Positions 32,997 to 42,292 are shown, counted from the first letter of the stretch. The stretch: 64,000 nt of DNA from Thermoanaerobaculia bacterium (GCA_022823665.1 JAJEHN010000012.1:124001-188000), one strand, 5' to 3'. The notes: generated by a model from the letters alone, not told the origin. Translations and numbers: made by a program.

Positions 32997-34031
32997 GTGG
33001 CGGAGCCGCCGCGGGCAGCCGACCCGGAACTGGTCGGAATCGAAAACGCGATCCTCGACCTGCTGGTCCGGGTAGAGGACCGGCACCTGGACGAGATGGG
33101 CCTCGACAAGGGGATCATGAAGCTCGTCACCGCCGAAGAGCAGGAGGCGATCCTCGATCACGTGCTGAGCCGCGACGGCGAAGTCCTGCAGCCGGAGATC
33201 GAGGCCGGCGGCTCCTGCGCCAACGTGCTGCGCGCCGCGTCCCTGCTCGGCGTCGCCACCAGCTACAGCTCGGCGGTCGCCGCCGACGACACCGGCCGCC
33301 TGTTCGAGCGCGGTCTGAACGCGAGCCGGGTCCGGAACCGGCTGGCCCACATCGACGGCGTCACCGGCACGTCGGTCGTTCTCGTGACTCCCGACGGCGA
33401 ACGGACGATGAACACGCACCTGGGCGTGTGCCGGCAGTACCGCCCGGAACACGTGCCCGAGGACGACATCCGGCGGTCGCGGATCTTCTTCACCACCGGT
33501 TACATCTGGGACACCCCGAACCAGATCGACGCGATCGAACACGCGATCGCGGTCGCCCGCCGCGCCGGCGCCAGGCTGGCCATCGATCTCGCCGATCCGT
33601 TCGCGGTCGGCCGCTCGCGCGACCACCTCATGCGGCACAAGGAACACGGCTTCGACATCCTGTTCGCCAACGCCGAAGAGGCGCGGATGATGACCGGTCT
33701 CGGGCCGGAGGCCGCGGCCCGCGAGTTGGCCAGGACGATTGAAGTCGTGGCGGTCAAGGACGGAGTACGCGGCGCCTGGGTGCGCCGGGGCGACGAAGTG
33801 CACCACGTGCCCGCCCACCGGGTCGAGGTCGTCGACACGACCGGCGCCGGCGACTGCTTCGCCGCCGGTTTCCTCTACGGCCTGCTTCGGGACCTGCCGA
33901 TCCGCACCTGCTGCGAGGTCGGCATCGCCATGGCGGCGGATACGATCACGCACCTGGGCGTCAAGCTGTCGCCCGACATCCGGGAACGGCTGGTGGCGCT
34001 CGAGGAGCGGCAGGCTGTGGCGGCCCATTGA
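32997..34031 (+). CDS. PfkB-family carbohydrate/nucleoside kinase
   Basis: 344 residues. The PfkB signatures are AGGSCANVLRAASLLG (about 70-86) and DTTGAGDCFAAGFLYG, with catalytic base Asp286. The N-terminal GIENAILDLLVRVEDRHLDEMGL and the following KGIMKLV resemble adenosine-kinase-like members more than fructokinases, so the substrate may be adenosine or another nucleoside or sugar; this is not certain. Cytoplasmic. GTG start 6 bases after the preceding gene; 13 bases before the peptidase gene. Confidence 0.85.
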   Translation: MAEPPRAADPELVGIENAILDLLVRVEDRHLDEMGLDKGIMKLVTAEEQEAILDHVLSRDGEVLQPEIEAGGSCANVLRAASLLGVATSYSSAVAADDTGRLFERGLNASRVRNRLAHIDGVTGTSVVLVTPDGERTMNTHLGVCRQYRPEHVPEDDIRRSRIFFTTGYIWDTPNQIDAIEHAIAVARRAGARLAIDLADPFAVGRSRDHLMRHKEHGFDILFANAEEARMMTGLGPEAAARELARTIEVVAVKDGVRGAWVRRGDEVHHVPAHRVEVVDTTGAGDCFAAGFLYGLLRDLPIRTCCEVGIAMAADTITHLGVKLSPDIRERLVALEERQAVAAH

Positions 34032-34044
34032 CAGGAGAGAGACC

Positions 34045-36276
34045 ATGAACCGGAACATCGTCCACATGGAGCCGGCCACCGGCCGGCGCGTTTCCCGGCC
34101 GCCTTCGGCGGCAGCGGGTCAGAGGACCCGCGCACCCAGCGTCGGACTGGCCGCCGCCGTCGTCGTCGCGCTGGCCGCGCCGGCCGCCGTGGCCGGCCAG
34201 GAGACGAGCCCCATCGAGCCGCATCACATCACCACGCTGCGCAGCGTCGGCACGGTCGAGGTGTCGCCGGACGGCAGTCTCGCCGCCTACCTGCTGAGCG
34301 TCCCGCGGCGGCCGCTGGACGAGGACAGCGGCGGCTCGTGGACCGAGCTGCACGTGCTCGACATGGCCGAGCCCGGGTCCTCGCGGCCCTTCATCGCCGG
34401 CTCGGTGAACGTCGGGCGGCCCACCTTCCGCGGCAACGACGAGATCCTCTTCACGTCCCGCCGCGGCTCGGACAAGGCCTCCGCCCTCTACGGCATTCCG
34501 GTCGGCGGCGGCGAAAGCCGCAGGCTGGTCGAACACGCGAACGGCGTCGGCTCCTACGTCCTGTCGCCGGACGGCAGCCGGGTCGCCTTCCTGGCCCGCG
34601 AGGAAACCGCCAAGGAACTGGAGACGCTCCGCGAGAAGGGGTTCAACCAGGAGATCTACGAGGAGGACCGGCCTCTTGTGCGGCTCTGGGTCGCGGACGT
34701 TCCCGCGCTCGATGCGGACCGGAGCAACGACGAGTCGAAGCCCGTGCTGGTCGAGTCGGTCGACGGACACGTCATCTCCGCCGTCTGGAGCCCGACCGGC
34801 GAACGCCTCGCCGCGATCACCACGCCGACCGCCCTGATCGACGACTCCTACACGAGCAAGTCGGTCGTGGTCGTGGATGCGTCGACGGACGGCTTCCCCG
34901 TGGTCTCGGAGGTTCAGGCGATCGGCAAGCTCGGCCAGGTCGAGTTCAGCCCGGACGGCGAGCAGGTCGCCGCCGTCTCGGCGGCCGATCAGCACGACCC
35001 GGCGGCCGGCAGGCTGATGCTCGTGAGCGGCGAAGGCGGCTTCAGCGATCTGCTGGCGGACCTGGAGGGTCACGTCGCCTCGTTCGCCTGGGAGGACGAC
35101 GAGCACCTCCTGTACGCGGCCTCCGTCGGCGTCTGGAGCACCCTCGGCAGGGTGTCGACTTCGGGGGAAGCCGAGACGCTCATCGAACCGGGCGGCCCGA
35201 TCAGCCTCGGCTTCAGCCTGCCGCGCGGCGGCGGCGCGGCGGCGCTGGTCGCGGACAGCCCGGATCACCCGAGGGAGATCTACCGCTACGACCCGGCGGA
35301 GCCGCAGGCGCCGCCGGTGCGGATGACGAACTCGAATCCCTGGCTCGACGACATCGACCTGGCCCGCCAGGAGGTCGTCCGGCACGAGGCGCCGGACGGT
35401 CTGGCCCTCGAGGGACTGCTGATCTATCCGCTCGACTACGAGGAGGGCCGGCGCTATCCGCTGATCCTGTTCGTCCACGGCGGCCCGGAGAGCCACCACA
35501 GCAACGGCTGGCTGACCAGCTACTCGAACTTCGCGCAGGTCGCCGCGGCGCGAGGCTTCGCCTCCTTCTACCCGAACTACCGCGGCAGCACGGGACGCGG
35601 CGTCGACTTCTCGAAGCTCGGCCAGCACGCCGCCGCCGGCCCCGAGTTCGACGACCTGATCGTCGCGGTCGACCACCTGATCGAGATCGGACTCGTCGAC
35701 CGGGACCGGGTCGGCATCACGGGCGGCTCCTACGGCGGCTACGCCTCGGCCTGGGGCGCGACCTACTACTCCGACCGCTTCGCCGCGGCGATTCCCTTCG
35801 TCGGCATCTCGAACAACATCTCCAAGCTGGGAACGACGGACATCCCGCTGGAAATGGAGCTGGTCCATCACCGCACGACGCTCTGGGACGACTGGGAGTA
35901 CTTCGAGAAGAGCAGCCCCATCTATTACGTCAAGCGCAACCGCACGCCGACCCTGATCCTGCATGGCAAGGAGGACCCCCGGGTCCATCCCAGCCAGTCG
36001 CTCGAGCTGCACCGGCACCTGAAGTCGCTCGGCCAGGCGCCGGTGCGGCTGGTCCTCTACCCCGGCGAGGGCCACGGCAACCGGCGTTCGGCGGCCCGCC
36101 TCGACTACATGCTCCGCACCCTGCGCTGGATGGAGCACTACCTCAAGGGCCCCGGCGGCGAGCCGCCGCCGCACGAGATCGACTACGCCGCCTGGCTGCC
36201 CTGGGCTGAGGCCGATGATGACGCGGACGAGGAAGGCGAAACACCGGAAACCGAGGCAACGGGCGGCGGGGAGTGA
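34045..36276 (+). CDS. Exported S9-family prolyl oligopeptidase
   Basis: 743 residues. AGGAGAGAGACC precedes ATG 34045. After an unusually long, basic, Pro/Arg-rich N-region comes the hydrophobic core VGLAAAVVVALAAPAAVAG, cleaved about residue 52. Residues about 60-480 are a WD40-like propeller and 490-743 an alpha/beta-hydrolase catalytic domain: Ser562 in GGSYGGYA, Asp644 in HGKEDPRVHP and His677 in GEGHGNRR complete the triad. It would cleave peptides in the periplasm or outside. About 23 residues of the signal N-region are encoded by a copy of the two-hairpin repeat (34071-34140). Confidence 0.92.
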   Translation: MNRNIVHMEPATGRRVSRPPSAAAGQRTRAPSVGLAAAVVVALAAPAAVAGQETSPIEPHHITTLRSVGTVEVSPDGSLAAYLLSVPRRPLDEDSGGSWTELHVLDMAEPGSSRPFIAGSVNVGRPTFRGNDEILFTSRRGSDKASALYGIPVGGGESRRLVEHANGVGSYVLSPDGSRVAFLAREETAKELETLREKGFNQEIYEEDRPLVRLWVADVPALDADRSNDESKPVLVESVDGHVISAVWSPTGERLAAITTPTALIDDSYTSKSVVVVDASTDGFPVVSEVQAIGKLGQVEFSPDGEQVAAVSAADQHDPAAGRLMLVSGEGGFSDLLADLEGHVASFAWEDDEHLLYAASVGVWSTLGRVSTSGEAETLIEPGGPISLGFSLPRGGGAAALVADSPDHPREIYRYDPAEPQAPPVRMTNSNPWLDDIDLARQEVVRHEAPDGLALEGLLIYPLDYEEGRRYPLILFVHGGPESHHSNGWLTSYSNFAQVAAARGFASFYPNYRGSTGRGVDFSKLGQHAAAGPEFDDLIVAVDHLIEIGLVDRDRVGITGGSYGGYASAWGATYYSDRFAAAIPFVGISNNISKLGTTDIPLEMELVHHRTTLWDDWEYFEKSSPIYYVKRNRTPTLILHGKEDPRVHPSQSLELHRHLKSLGQAPVRLVLYPGEGHGNRRSAARLDYMLRTLRWMEHYLKGPGGEPPPHEIDYAAWLPWAEADDDADEEGETPETEATGGGE
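34071..34140 (-). repeat. Two-hairpin repeat element, copy 4, inside a coding region
   Basis: On the minus strand it starts CGCTGGGTGCGC, then hairpin 1 (GCGGGTC, loop CTCT, GACCCGC) and hairpin 2 (GCCGCC, loop GAA, GGCGGC), then a third inverted repeat GCCGG/CCGGC. Both stems differ in sequence from other copies but keep full pairing and loop lengths. The copy is read in frame as part of the S9 peptidase signal peptide. Confidence 0.65.
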
Positions 36277-36716
36277 AGCGACCGTTCCCGCTCGACGCGG
36301 CGAGTACCTGGATGCTCGCCGGATGCCTGACGCTGGGCCTCGCCGGATGCGCGGACGGCGGCGGCGAGCCCGCCGCCCAGGCCGCCGAACCGGCAGTCGA
36401 ACGTCCGTCCTGGAAGCCCCCCGCCCCGGCGCCGCCGCCGAAGCCCTGCGGCGTCGGCTGCATCGAGGGCGAGGGCAACGCCACGGTACGGTTCCAGATG
36501 GCCGGCGGCGACCACACCGCCACCGCCAGCGTCGAGGGCAACCGGGGCGTGTTCTCCGTCGGGCCGCCCGTCGACATCTCGCAGAACGCGGAGGAGTGGT
36601 CCGGGATCACGACCTTCTTCGTCCCTGAAGCGGGCGTCAAGACGCTGCGAATCCGGGCAACCGGCAAGTGGAGCCTGACCATCCTGAAAGGCAAACAGTC
36701 GTATGCGGACGGCTAG
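36273..36716 (+). CDS. Small lipoprotein of unknown function
   Basis: 147 residues. The signal has lipobox LAGC (Cys26), and the GTG start overlaps the peptidase stop (GTGA). After an Ala/Pro-rich linker (about 30-55) there is a compact part with a CGVGC pair and a beta-rich segment (GNATVRFQMAGGDHTATASV, then KTLRIRATGKWSLTILKGK) resembling small C2-like or jelly-roll domains. No named family recognised. It sits between the peptidase and the Mrp antiporter operon and is probably co-transcribed with both. Confidence 0.6.
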   Translation: MKRPFPLDAASTWMLAGCLTLGLAGCADGGGEPAAQAAEPAVERPSWKPPAPAPPPKPCGVGCIEGEGNATVRFQMAGGDHTATASVEGNRGVFSVGPPVDISQNAEEWSGITTFFVPEAGVKTLRIRATGKWSLTILKGKQSYADG

Positions 36717-36730
36717 AGGCTGATGCCGCA

Positions 36731-37222
36731 ATGAGGCTCGGCGTCTTCGCGCTGCTGGCCGCCGTGTGGCTCGCCCTTTCCGGGCCATACACGCTGCACG
36801 AGTGGCTGATCTTCGCCTTCGGCATCGTCTCGGTCGCCTTCGTCTGGCGCCTCTACCTGGCCCTCGAACGGGCCGCGGGAGGCGGTTTCGAGTTCTTCCG
36901 CGCCTCCGCCTGGTTGAGGCTGCCGCGGTTCCTGGTCGCCTTCGCGGTCAAGGTCGCGGCGGCGAACCTCCACGTGACGAAGCTGATCCTGTCGCCGAGG
37001 ATCGAACTCCACCCCCGGCTCCGGCGCGTGCCCGCGAGCCAGAAGACGTCGTTCGGCCAGGTTCTGTACGCGAACTTCATCACGCTCACGCCCGGGACGA
37101 TCACCCTGGACCTCCGGGACGACGAACTCCTGGTCTACGCCCTCGACGCGGAAAGCGAGGCGGACGTGATGGATGGCTCGATGGACCGCGACGTGCTGCG
37201 GATCGAGGGAGGCTCGGACTGA
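36731..37222 (+). CDS. mrpE: Mrp-type cation/proton antiporter subunit E
   Basis: 163 residues. Two hydrophobic helices near the N terminus (about 3-20 and 22-40), then the MrpE/MnhE core, LPRFLVAFAVKVAAANLHVTK followed by the diagnostic YANFITLTPGTITLDL near residues 115-133. First gene of an eight-gene operon encoding a multisubunit Na+(K+)/H+ antiporter of the inner membrane, related to complex I. The stop overlaps the next start (TGATG). Confidence 0.88.
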   Translation: MRLGVFALLAAVWLALSGPYTLHEWLIFAFGIVSVAFVWRLYLALERAAGGGFEFFRASAWLRLPRFLVAFAVKVAAANLHVTKLILSPRIELHPRLRRVPASQKTSFGQVLYANFITLTPGTITLDLRDDELLVYALDAESEADVMDGSMDRDVLRIEGGSD

Positions 37223-37500
37223 TGTACGTGGCGGGGATGGCGGCGATCGTGGTGACCATGTTCCTGGCGCTCGCCCGCGCCGCGATCGGCCCGACCGTCT
37301 TCGACCGCATCCTGGCCGTCAACATGTTCGGGACGAAGACGGTGCTGCTGATCGCGGTCGCCGGCTTCCTCACCGGACGGCCCGAGTGGCTCGATCTCGC
37401 GATCGTCTACACCCTCGTCAACTTCACCGGCACCCTGGCCGTGCTGCGCTTCGCGCGCTTCGGCAACCTCGCCCGCGACGACCGGAAGGCCGACCAATGA
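37222..37500 (+). CDS. mrpF: Mrp antiporter subunit F
   Basis: 92 residues with three membrane helices. The family core RAAIGPTVFDRILAVNMFGTK is clear (about 21-41), followed by DLAIVYTLVNFTGTLAVLRF. The start overlaps the mrpE stop by one base. Confidence 0.9.
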   Translation: MYVAGMAAIVVTMFLALARAAIGPTVFDRILAVNMFGTKTVLLIAVAGFLTGRPEWLDLAIVYTLVNFTGTLAVLRFARFGNLARDDRKADQ

Positions 37501-37516
37501 AGCGGCAGTCCGAGCG

Positions 37517-37858
37517 ATGAACGGCGTGCTGGACATCGCGACCGCGGTCCTTCTGGTTGCCGGCGGCCTGTTCTGCGTCGTCGGCGGTATCGGCCTGCAC
37601 CGCTTCTCCGAGTTCTACCAGCGCACCCACGCGGCCAGCGTCACGGACACCGCCGGCGCCGGCCTGATGCTCCTGGGCCTGATGCTCCAGGGCGGCCTGT
37701 CCATGGTGACGGTCAAGCTGGTCCTGGTGCTCGCCTTCCTCCTGTTCAGCAGCCCGGCGATCGCGCACGCGCTGGTCAAGGCGGCTCACGGCCACGGGCT
37801 GGCGCTCGAACTGGAGATTGAAGACGAGCCGGGGAGGGACGGCGATGCCGCCGGTTGA
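37517..37858 (+). CDS. mrpG: Mrp antiporter subunit G
   Basis: 113 residues with three membrane helices. MrpG/PhaG signature: GGIGLHRFSEFYQRTHAAS (about 24-42) and a third helix ending LLFSSPAIAHALVKAAH. The C terminus overlaps the next gene by 14 bases, showing tight coupling. Confidence 0.9.
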   Translation: MNGVLDIATAVLLVAGGLFCVVGGIGLHRFSEFYQRTHAASVTDTAGAGLMLLGLMLQGGLSMVTVKLVLVLAFLLFSSPAIAHALVKAAHGHGLALELEIEDEPGRDGDAAG

Positions 37859-38396
37859 ACTCCTCCTCATGCTGCTGCTGCTCGCCACCGTCGTCGTCGT
37901 GGCGCGGCTCAAGGACCTGTTCGCCGCCGCCATGCTGACCGGGATCGCCAGCCTGCTCGCGGCCGGCCTGTTCGTCCTGATGGACGCCGTGGACGTCGCC
38001 TTCACCGAGGCCGCCGTCGGCGCCGGCGTCAGCACCGTGCTCTTCCTCGGAGCGCTCAGCCTGACCTCGCGGCGCGAGAAGCAGGAACGAACGCGCATCC
38101 TGCCGATCCTGATCGTCGTCGCCACGGGCGCGGCGCTGATCTACGGCACCTGGGACATGCCGGCCTACGGCGATCCGGACGCCGTCATCCACCACCACCT
38201 GGCGCCGGAGCTGATCGCCGAGACCGAGAAGAAGATCCACATCCCGAACATCGTCACCGCCATCCTGGCCAGCTTCCGCGGCTACGACACGTTCGGTGAG
38301 GTCGTCGTCATCTTCACCGCCGGCGTCGGGGTCGCGCTGCTCCTGGGCGGACTCGGCCTGCGGCGCCGGGATTCGGACGGCGAGGAGCAGTCGTGA
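37845..38396 (+). CDS. Stand-alone MrpA C-terminal part (MbhD/DUF4040 plus MbhE-like)
   Basis: 183 residues with about five membrane helices. The first part (ATVVVVARLKDLFAAAMLTG) is the DUF4040/MbhD domain; the second (NIVTAILASFRGYDTFGEVV and the following FTAGVGVALLL) is the MbhE-like segment. In classical Mrp operons both are the C-terminal end of the large MrpA subunit. Here they form a separate protein, with GGGGAGGG before ATG 37845. Together with the NuoL/MrpD-like gene at 40791 it accounts for a split MrpA. Confidence 0.82.
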   Translation: MPPVELLLMLLLLATVVVVARLKDLFAAAMLTGIASLLAAGLFVLMDAVDVAFTEAAVGAGVSTVLFLGALSLTSRREKQERTRILPILIVVATGAALIYGTWDMPAYGDPDAVIHHHLAPELIAETEKKIHIPNIVTAILASFRGYDTFGEVVVIFTAGVGVALLLGGLGLRRRDSDGEEQS

Positions 38397-38893
38397 AGGC
38401 GCCGTCCCGCGTCCGCGAGATGCCGATCCTCCGGGTGATCGCCCGGGCTCTGGTGCCGGTCATCCTCCTGTTCGGCCTCTACGTGCAGTTCCACGGCGAC
38501 TTCGGCCCAGGCGGCGGCTTCCAGGCCGGCGTCATCTTCGCCGCGGGGCTCATCATCTTCGCCCTGGTCTTCGGCGGGGAGGCCCTGCGGCAGGTCGTTC
38601 CCGTCGTGCTGACCGAGCGCCTGATGGCGGCGGGAGTGCTGCTCTACGGCGCGGTCGGCGTCGTGGCGATGTTCCTGGGCGGAGAGTTCCTGAACTACTC
38701 GGCGCTCGATCCGCTGACCACCGGCCACCACGGCCAGCACCTCGGCATCATCGTCATCGAACTGGGCGTCGGCATCGCGGTCGCGGCGACCATCATGCGC
38801 GTCTACTACGCCTTCGTGGGCCGCCGCCCGGACGAGGACGGGACGGACGCGGACCCGGCCCTGGACACGGGCGCCGGCGGAGAGGCCTCGTGA
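38393..38893 (+). CDS. mrpB: Mrp antiporter subunit B
   Basis: 166 residues with four membrane helices. The signature QFHGDFGPGGGFQAGVIFA (about 32-50) is characteristic of MrpB/MnhB, followed by GGEFLNYSALDPL and GIIVIELGVGIAVAATIM-type helices. GTG start overlapping the previous stop (GTGA), and the same type of overlap with mrpC. Confidence 0.9.
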   Translation: MKAPSRVREMPILRVIARALVPVILLFGLYVQFHGDFGPGGGFQAGVIFAAGLIIFALVFGGEALRQVVPVVLTERLMAAGVLLYGAVGVVAMFLGGEFLNYSALDPLTTGHHGQHLGIIVIELGVGIAVAATIMRVYYAFVGRRPDEDGTDADPALDTGAGGEAS

Positions 38894-39288
38894 ACCTGCC
38901 GGAAGCCCTGTCCGGCCTCTGGGCCTACTGGCTGCTCATCGCGCTGATGATGGTCGGCCTCTACATCGTCATCGCCCGCGACAACCTGATCAAGAAGGTG
39001 ATGGGGCTCAACATCTTCCAGGCGGCGGCGATCCTCTTCTACGTGACGATGGCCAAGGTGGAGGGCGGCACGGCGCCGATCGTTCCCGGCGGAGCGGATC
39101 ACGGCGGAGGACACGGCGGCCACGAAATCGTCTACTCGAACCCGCTGCCGCACGTGCTGATGCTGACCGCGATCGTCGTCGGCGTCGCCACCACCGCCCT
39201 GGCGCTGGCGCTGGCGGTGCGCATCCACGGCGACTACGGCACGTCCGAGGAGGACGAGGCGGTGGTCTACGACATGGAGCACGGCTGA
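38890..39288 (+). CDS. mrpC: Mrp antiporter subunit C (NuoK-like)
   Basis: 132 residues, three membrane helices. MrpC/NuoK core: LIKKVMGLNIFQAAAILFYV (about 37-56) and LPHVLMLTAIVVGVATTALA. Between helices 2 and 3 there is a His/Gly-rich loop (GADHGGGHGGHE) on the predicted outside, a possible metal site. GTG start overlapping mrpB. Confidence 0.9.
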   Translation: MNLPEALSGLWAYWLLIALMMVGLYIVIARDNLIKKVMGLNIFQAAAILFYVTMAKVEGGTAPIVPGGADHGGGHGGHEIVYSNPLPHVLMLTAIVVGVATTALALALAVRIHGDYGTSEEDEAVVYDMEHG

Positions 39289-39298
39289 GGACCCGGCG

Positions 39299-40783
39299 GT
39301 GATCGAGAAGATCCTCGTCCTCGAAGTCGTCCTGCCGCTGCTCGCCGCGCCGGTCTGCGTGCTGGTGCGCCATCCGCGCTTCTGCCGCCTCTTCAGTCTC
39401 GGCGTCGTCGCGGCCTGCTTCGCTATCGCGGTCGCCCTGCTGGTCGAGGTGCGCGGCGGCGGCGTCATCTCCTACCAGCTTGGCGGCTGGCCGCCGCCGC
39501 TGGGGATCGAGTACCGGGTCTCGACGGTCAACGCCTACCTGCTCGCCCTGGTCACCTCGATGGCCCTGGTGGTCTTCAGCTTCGACTCCCGGGGCGGCCC
39601 GCCGCGCGTGCCGGAGCAGCGCCGGCACCTCTACTACGCCGTGTTCCTGCTCTGCATCTCCGGCCTGCTCGGCATCGCGATCACCGGCGACGCCTTCAAC
39701 ATCTTCGTGTTCCTCGAGATCTCGTCGCTGTCGTCCTACATCCTGGTCAGCCTCGGCGGCCACCGGCGGGCCGTGATGTCCGCCTTCTACTACCTGGTCA
39801 TGGGCACGATCGGCGGCGTCTTCTTCATGCTGGGCGTCGGCCTGCTCTACCAGGCGACGGGCACGCTGAACCTGCGCGACATCGCGGCGCGGCTGGAGCC
39901 CTCGCTCGACGATCGCGGCAGCGTGCTCGCGCTCGCGCTCCTGGTCGTCGGCATCTCGATCAAGCTGGCGGTCTTTCCGCTGCACCACTGGCTGCCCAAC
40001 GCCTACTCGTTCGCGCCGCCCAAGGTCAGCGCCTTCCTGGCCGCGACGGCCACGAAGGTCTCCTTCTACCTGCTGGCGATGGTCCTGTTCACGATCTTCG
40101 GCGCGCCCTTCGTGTTCGAGGAACTGCGCCTGCAGGCGGTGCTTCTGCCGCTGTCCATCCTGGCGATGTTCCTGGCCTCCGGCGCCGCGATCTTCCAGAA
40201 CGACCTGCGGCGGCTGCTGGCCTACTCGAGCGTCGCCCAGATCGGTTACATGACCCTGGGGCTCTCGACCGCGAACGCGACGGGGCTCGCCGGCGGCCTC
40301 GTCCACCTGTTCAACCACGCGGTGATGAAGGGGGGATTGTTCCTCGTCGTCGCCTGCCTGCTCTACCGGGTCGGCTCGGTCCACATCGACGCGCTCGCCG
40401 GCATCGGCCGCCGCATGCCGCTGACTTCCGCCGCGCTCGTCATCGGGGGCCTGAGCCTGATCGGCGTGCCGGGCACGGTCGGCTTCGTCAGCAAGTGGTA
40501 CCTGGTGTCCGGCGTGCTGGAGCGAGGCTGGACTGCGGCGGCCGTGCTCATCCTGCTGAGCTCGCTGCTGGCTCTCGTCTACGTCGGCAAGGTCGTCGAG
40601 GTCCTCTACTTCCGCAAGCCGGCCGAAACCCAGCCGATCGACCACGTGCGCGAAGCCCCGCTCGGGATGCTGGCGCCGGCCTGGGTGCTCGCGGCGGCCG
40701 CCGTCTTCTTCGGCCTGACCACGGACTGGACCTACGGCGTCGCCAGGGAAGCCGCCGAACTGCTGCTCGCGGGCGGGATCTGA
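39299..40783 (+). CDS. mrpD: Mrp antiporter subunit D
   Basis: 494 residues, about 14 membrane helices of the complex-I proton-channel family. Conserved charged residues are visible: Glu in FVFLEISSLSSYILVSLGG (helix 5), Lys in ISIKLAVFPLHHWLPNAY and Lys in TATKVSFYLLAM, and LAYSSVAQIGYMTLGLS. GTG start 10 bases after mrpC. Confidence 0.9.
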   Translation: MIEKILVLEVVLPLLAAPVCVLVRHPRFCRLFSLGVVAACFAIAVALLVEVRGGGVISYQLGGWPPPLGIEYRVSTVNAYLLALVTSMALVVFSFDSRGGPPRVPEQRRHLYYAVFLLCISGLLGIAITGDAFNIFVFLEISSLSSYILVSLGGHRRAVMSAFYYLVMGTIGGVFFMLGVGLLYQATGTLNLRDIAARLEPSLDDRGSVLALALLVVGISIKLAVFPLHHWLPNAYSFAPPKVSAFLAATATKVSFYLLAMVLFTIFGAPFVFEELRLQAVLLPLSILAMFLASGAAIFQNDLRRLLAYSSVAQIGYMTLGLSTANATGLAGGLVHLFNHAVMKGGLFLVVACLLYRVGSVHIDALAGIGRRMPLTSAALVIGGLSLIGVPGTVGFVSKWYLVSGVLERGWTAAAVLILLSSLLALVYVGKVVEVLYFRKPAETQPIDHVREAPLGMLAPAWVLAAAAVFFGLTTDWTYGVAREAAELLLAGGI

Positions 40784-40790
40784 GTCGACG

Positions 40791-42281
40791 ATGAGTGCCG
40801 AAACGACGATTCTCGTCGCCCTGCTGCTGCCGGTGCTGGCGGCGGTTTCCTGCCTGCTCCTGGGCGGTGGCCTGGGCCGCCCCAACCTGCGGGACATCGC
40901 CACACCCCTGATCGGCGCCTGCACCTTCGCCGCGGTCTGGCGCCTCGCCGGCGACGTTCTGGCCGGCGGCCGGCCGGAACTCGTCCTGTTCGAGGTGCTG
41001 CCGGGCGTGGAGCTCGCGTTCCAGGTCGAGCCGCTCGGGCTGCTCTACGGCCTGGTGGCGAGCGGCCTGTGGATCGTCACCTCGATCTACGCCGTCGGCT
41101 ACATGCGCGGCCACCACGAGCAGAACCAGACGCGGTTCTTCACCTTCTTCGCCCTCTCCATCTTCGCCGCGCTGGGCATCGCCTTCGCCAGCAACCTGTT
41201 CACGCTGTTCCTCTTCTACGAGGCGCTGACTCTCCTCACCTTCCCGCTCGTCACCCACCACGGCACGGACGAGGCGCGGCGCGCGGGGCGCATCTACCTC
41301 GGCATCCTGCTCTTCACCTCGATCTCCTTCCTGCTGTTCGCCATCCTCGTCACCTGGCGGCTGACCGGCACGATCGAGTTCACGCCCGGCGGCATTCTCG
41401 GCGCCGAGACGAGTTCCGGGATGGTCACTGTGCTGCTGCTGCTCTACGCCTTCGGCGCCGGCAAGGCGGCGCTCATGCCCTTCCACCGCTGGCTGCCGAA
41501 CGCGATGGTGGCGCCGACCCCGGTCAGCGCGCTGCTGCACGCGGTGGCGGTGGTCAAGGCTGGCGTGTTCGCGATTCTCAAGATCGTCGTCTACGTCTTC
41601 GGCCTCGACCTGCTCGCCGGCAGCAACGCGTCACTCTCGCTGATGACGATCGCCTCGTTCACGATGCTGATGGCGGCCGTCATCGCGATCCGCCAGGACA
41701 ACCTGAAGGCGCGGCTTGCCTACTCGACGATCAGCCAGCTCGCCTACATCGTCCTCGGCGCGGCGATGGCCACGGCTACGGGCGTCCTCGCCGGCGGCAT
41801 GCAGATCGCGATGCACGCGGCGGGCAAGATCACCCTCTTCTTCTGTGCCGGCGCCATCCTGGTCGCCACCCACAAGAAGAAGGTGAGCGAGCTCGACGGT
41901 CTCGGCCGCACGATGCCCTGGACCTTCGCGGCCTTCTTCCTCGCCTCGCTCTCGATCATCGGCATCCCGCCCCTGGGCGGCTCCTGGGCCAAGTGGTACC
42001 TGATGGTCGGCGCGCTCGAGACCGGCTTCGCCTGGCAGGCCGCGTTTCTGGGCGTGCTGATGTTGAGCTCCCTGCTCGCCGTCTTCTACCTGATGCCGGT
42101 GGTTGTTCGGGGCTTCTTCGCGGCATCGCCCTCGGCCGGCCCCAGCGGCAGCGCCGGCGGCGACCGCAAGCCGATCGCCGAAGCGCCGTTTCTCTGCGTC
42201 GCGCCGCTCGTGCTCACGGCGCTGCTGTCGCTGGCGCTGTTCTTCGTTGCCGGCGACCTGGTGACACTGCTGAACTTCTAG
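40791..42281 (+). CDS. Second proton-channel subunit (MrpA N-terminal/NuoL/MrpD-like)
   Basis: 496 residues, about 14 membrane helices. Key charged residues: Glu in LFYEALTLLTFPLVTHHGT, Lys in GAGKAALMPFHRWLPNAM and in AVAVVKAGVFAILK, plus KARLAYSTISQLAYIVLGA. It is too short to include the C-terminal extension of MrpA, which is supplied by the 183-residue protein at 37845. Last gene of the operon; a repeat element follows the stop. Confidence 0.85.
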   Translation: MSAETTILVALLLPVLAAVSCLLLGGGLGRPNLRDIATPLIGACTFAAVWRLAGDVLAGGRPELVLFEVLPGVELAFQVEPLGLLYGLVASGLWIVTSIYAVGYMRGHHEQNQTRFFTFFALSIFAALGIAFASNLFTLFLFYEALTLLTFPLVTHHGTDEARRAGRIYLGILLFTSISFLLFAILVTWRLTGTIEFTPGGILGAETSSGMVTVLLLLYAFGAGKAALMPFHRWLPNAMVAPTPVSALLHAVAVVKAGVFAILKIVVYVFGLDLLAGSNASLSLMTIASFTMLMAAVIAIRQDNLKARLAYSTISQLAYIVLGAAMATATGVLAGGMQIAMHAAGKITLFFCAGAILVATHKKKVSELDGLGRTMPWTFAAFFLASLSIIGIPPLGGSWAKWYLMVGALETGFAWQAAFLGVLMLSSLLAVFYLMPVVVRGFFAASPSAGPSGSAGGDRKPIAEAPFLCVAPLVLTALLSLALFFVAGDLVTLLNF

Positions 42282-42292
42282 GCGACAACCGA

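Noticed and set aside
31275..34079. Long minus-strand frame opposite the AMP-binding and PfkB genes
   Set aside because: The opposite strand has clear family motifs throughout; this frame has none.
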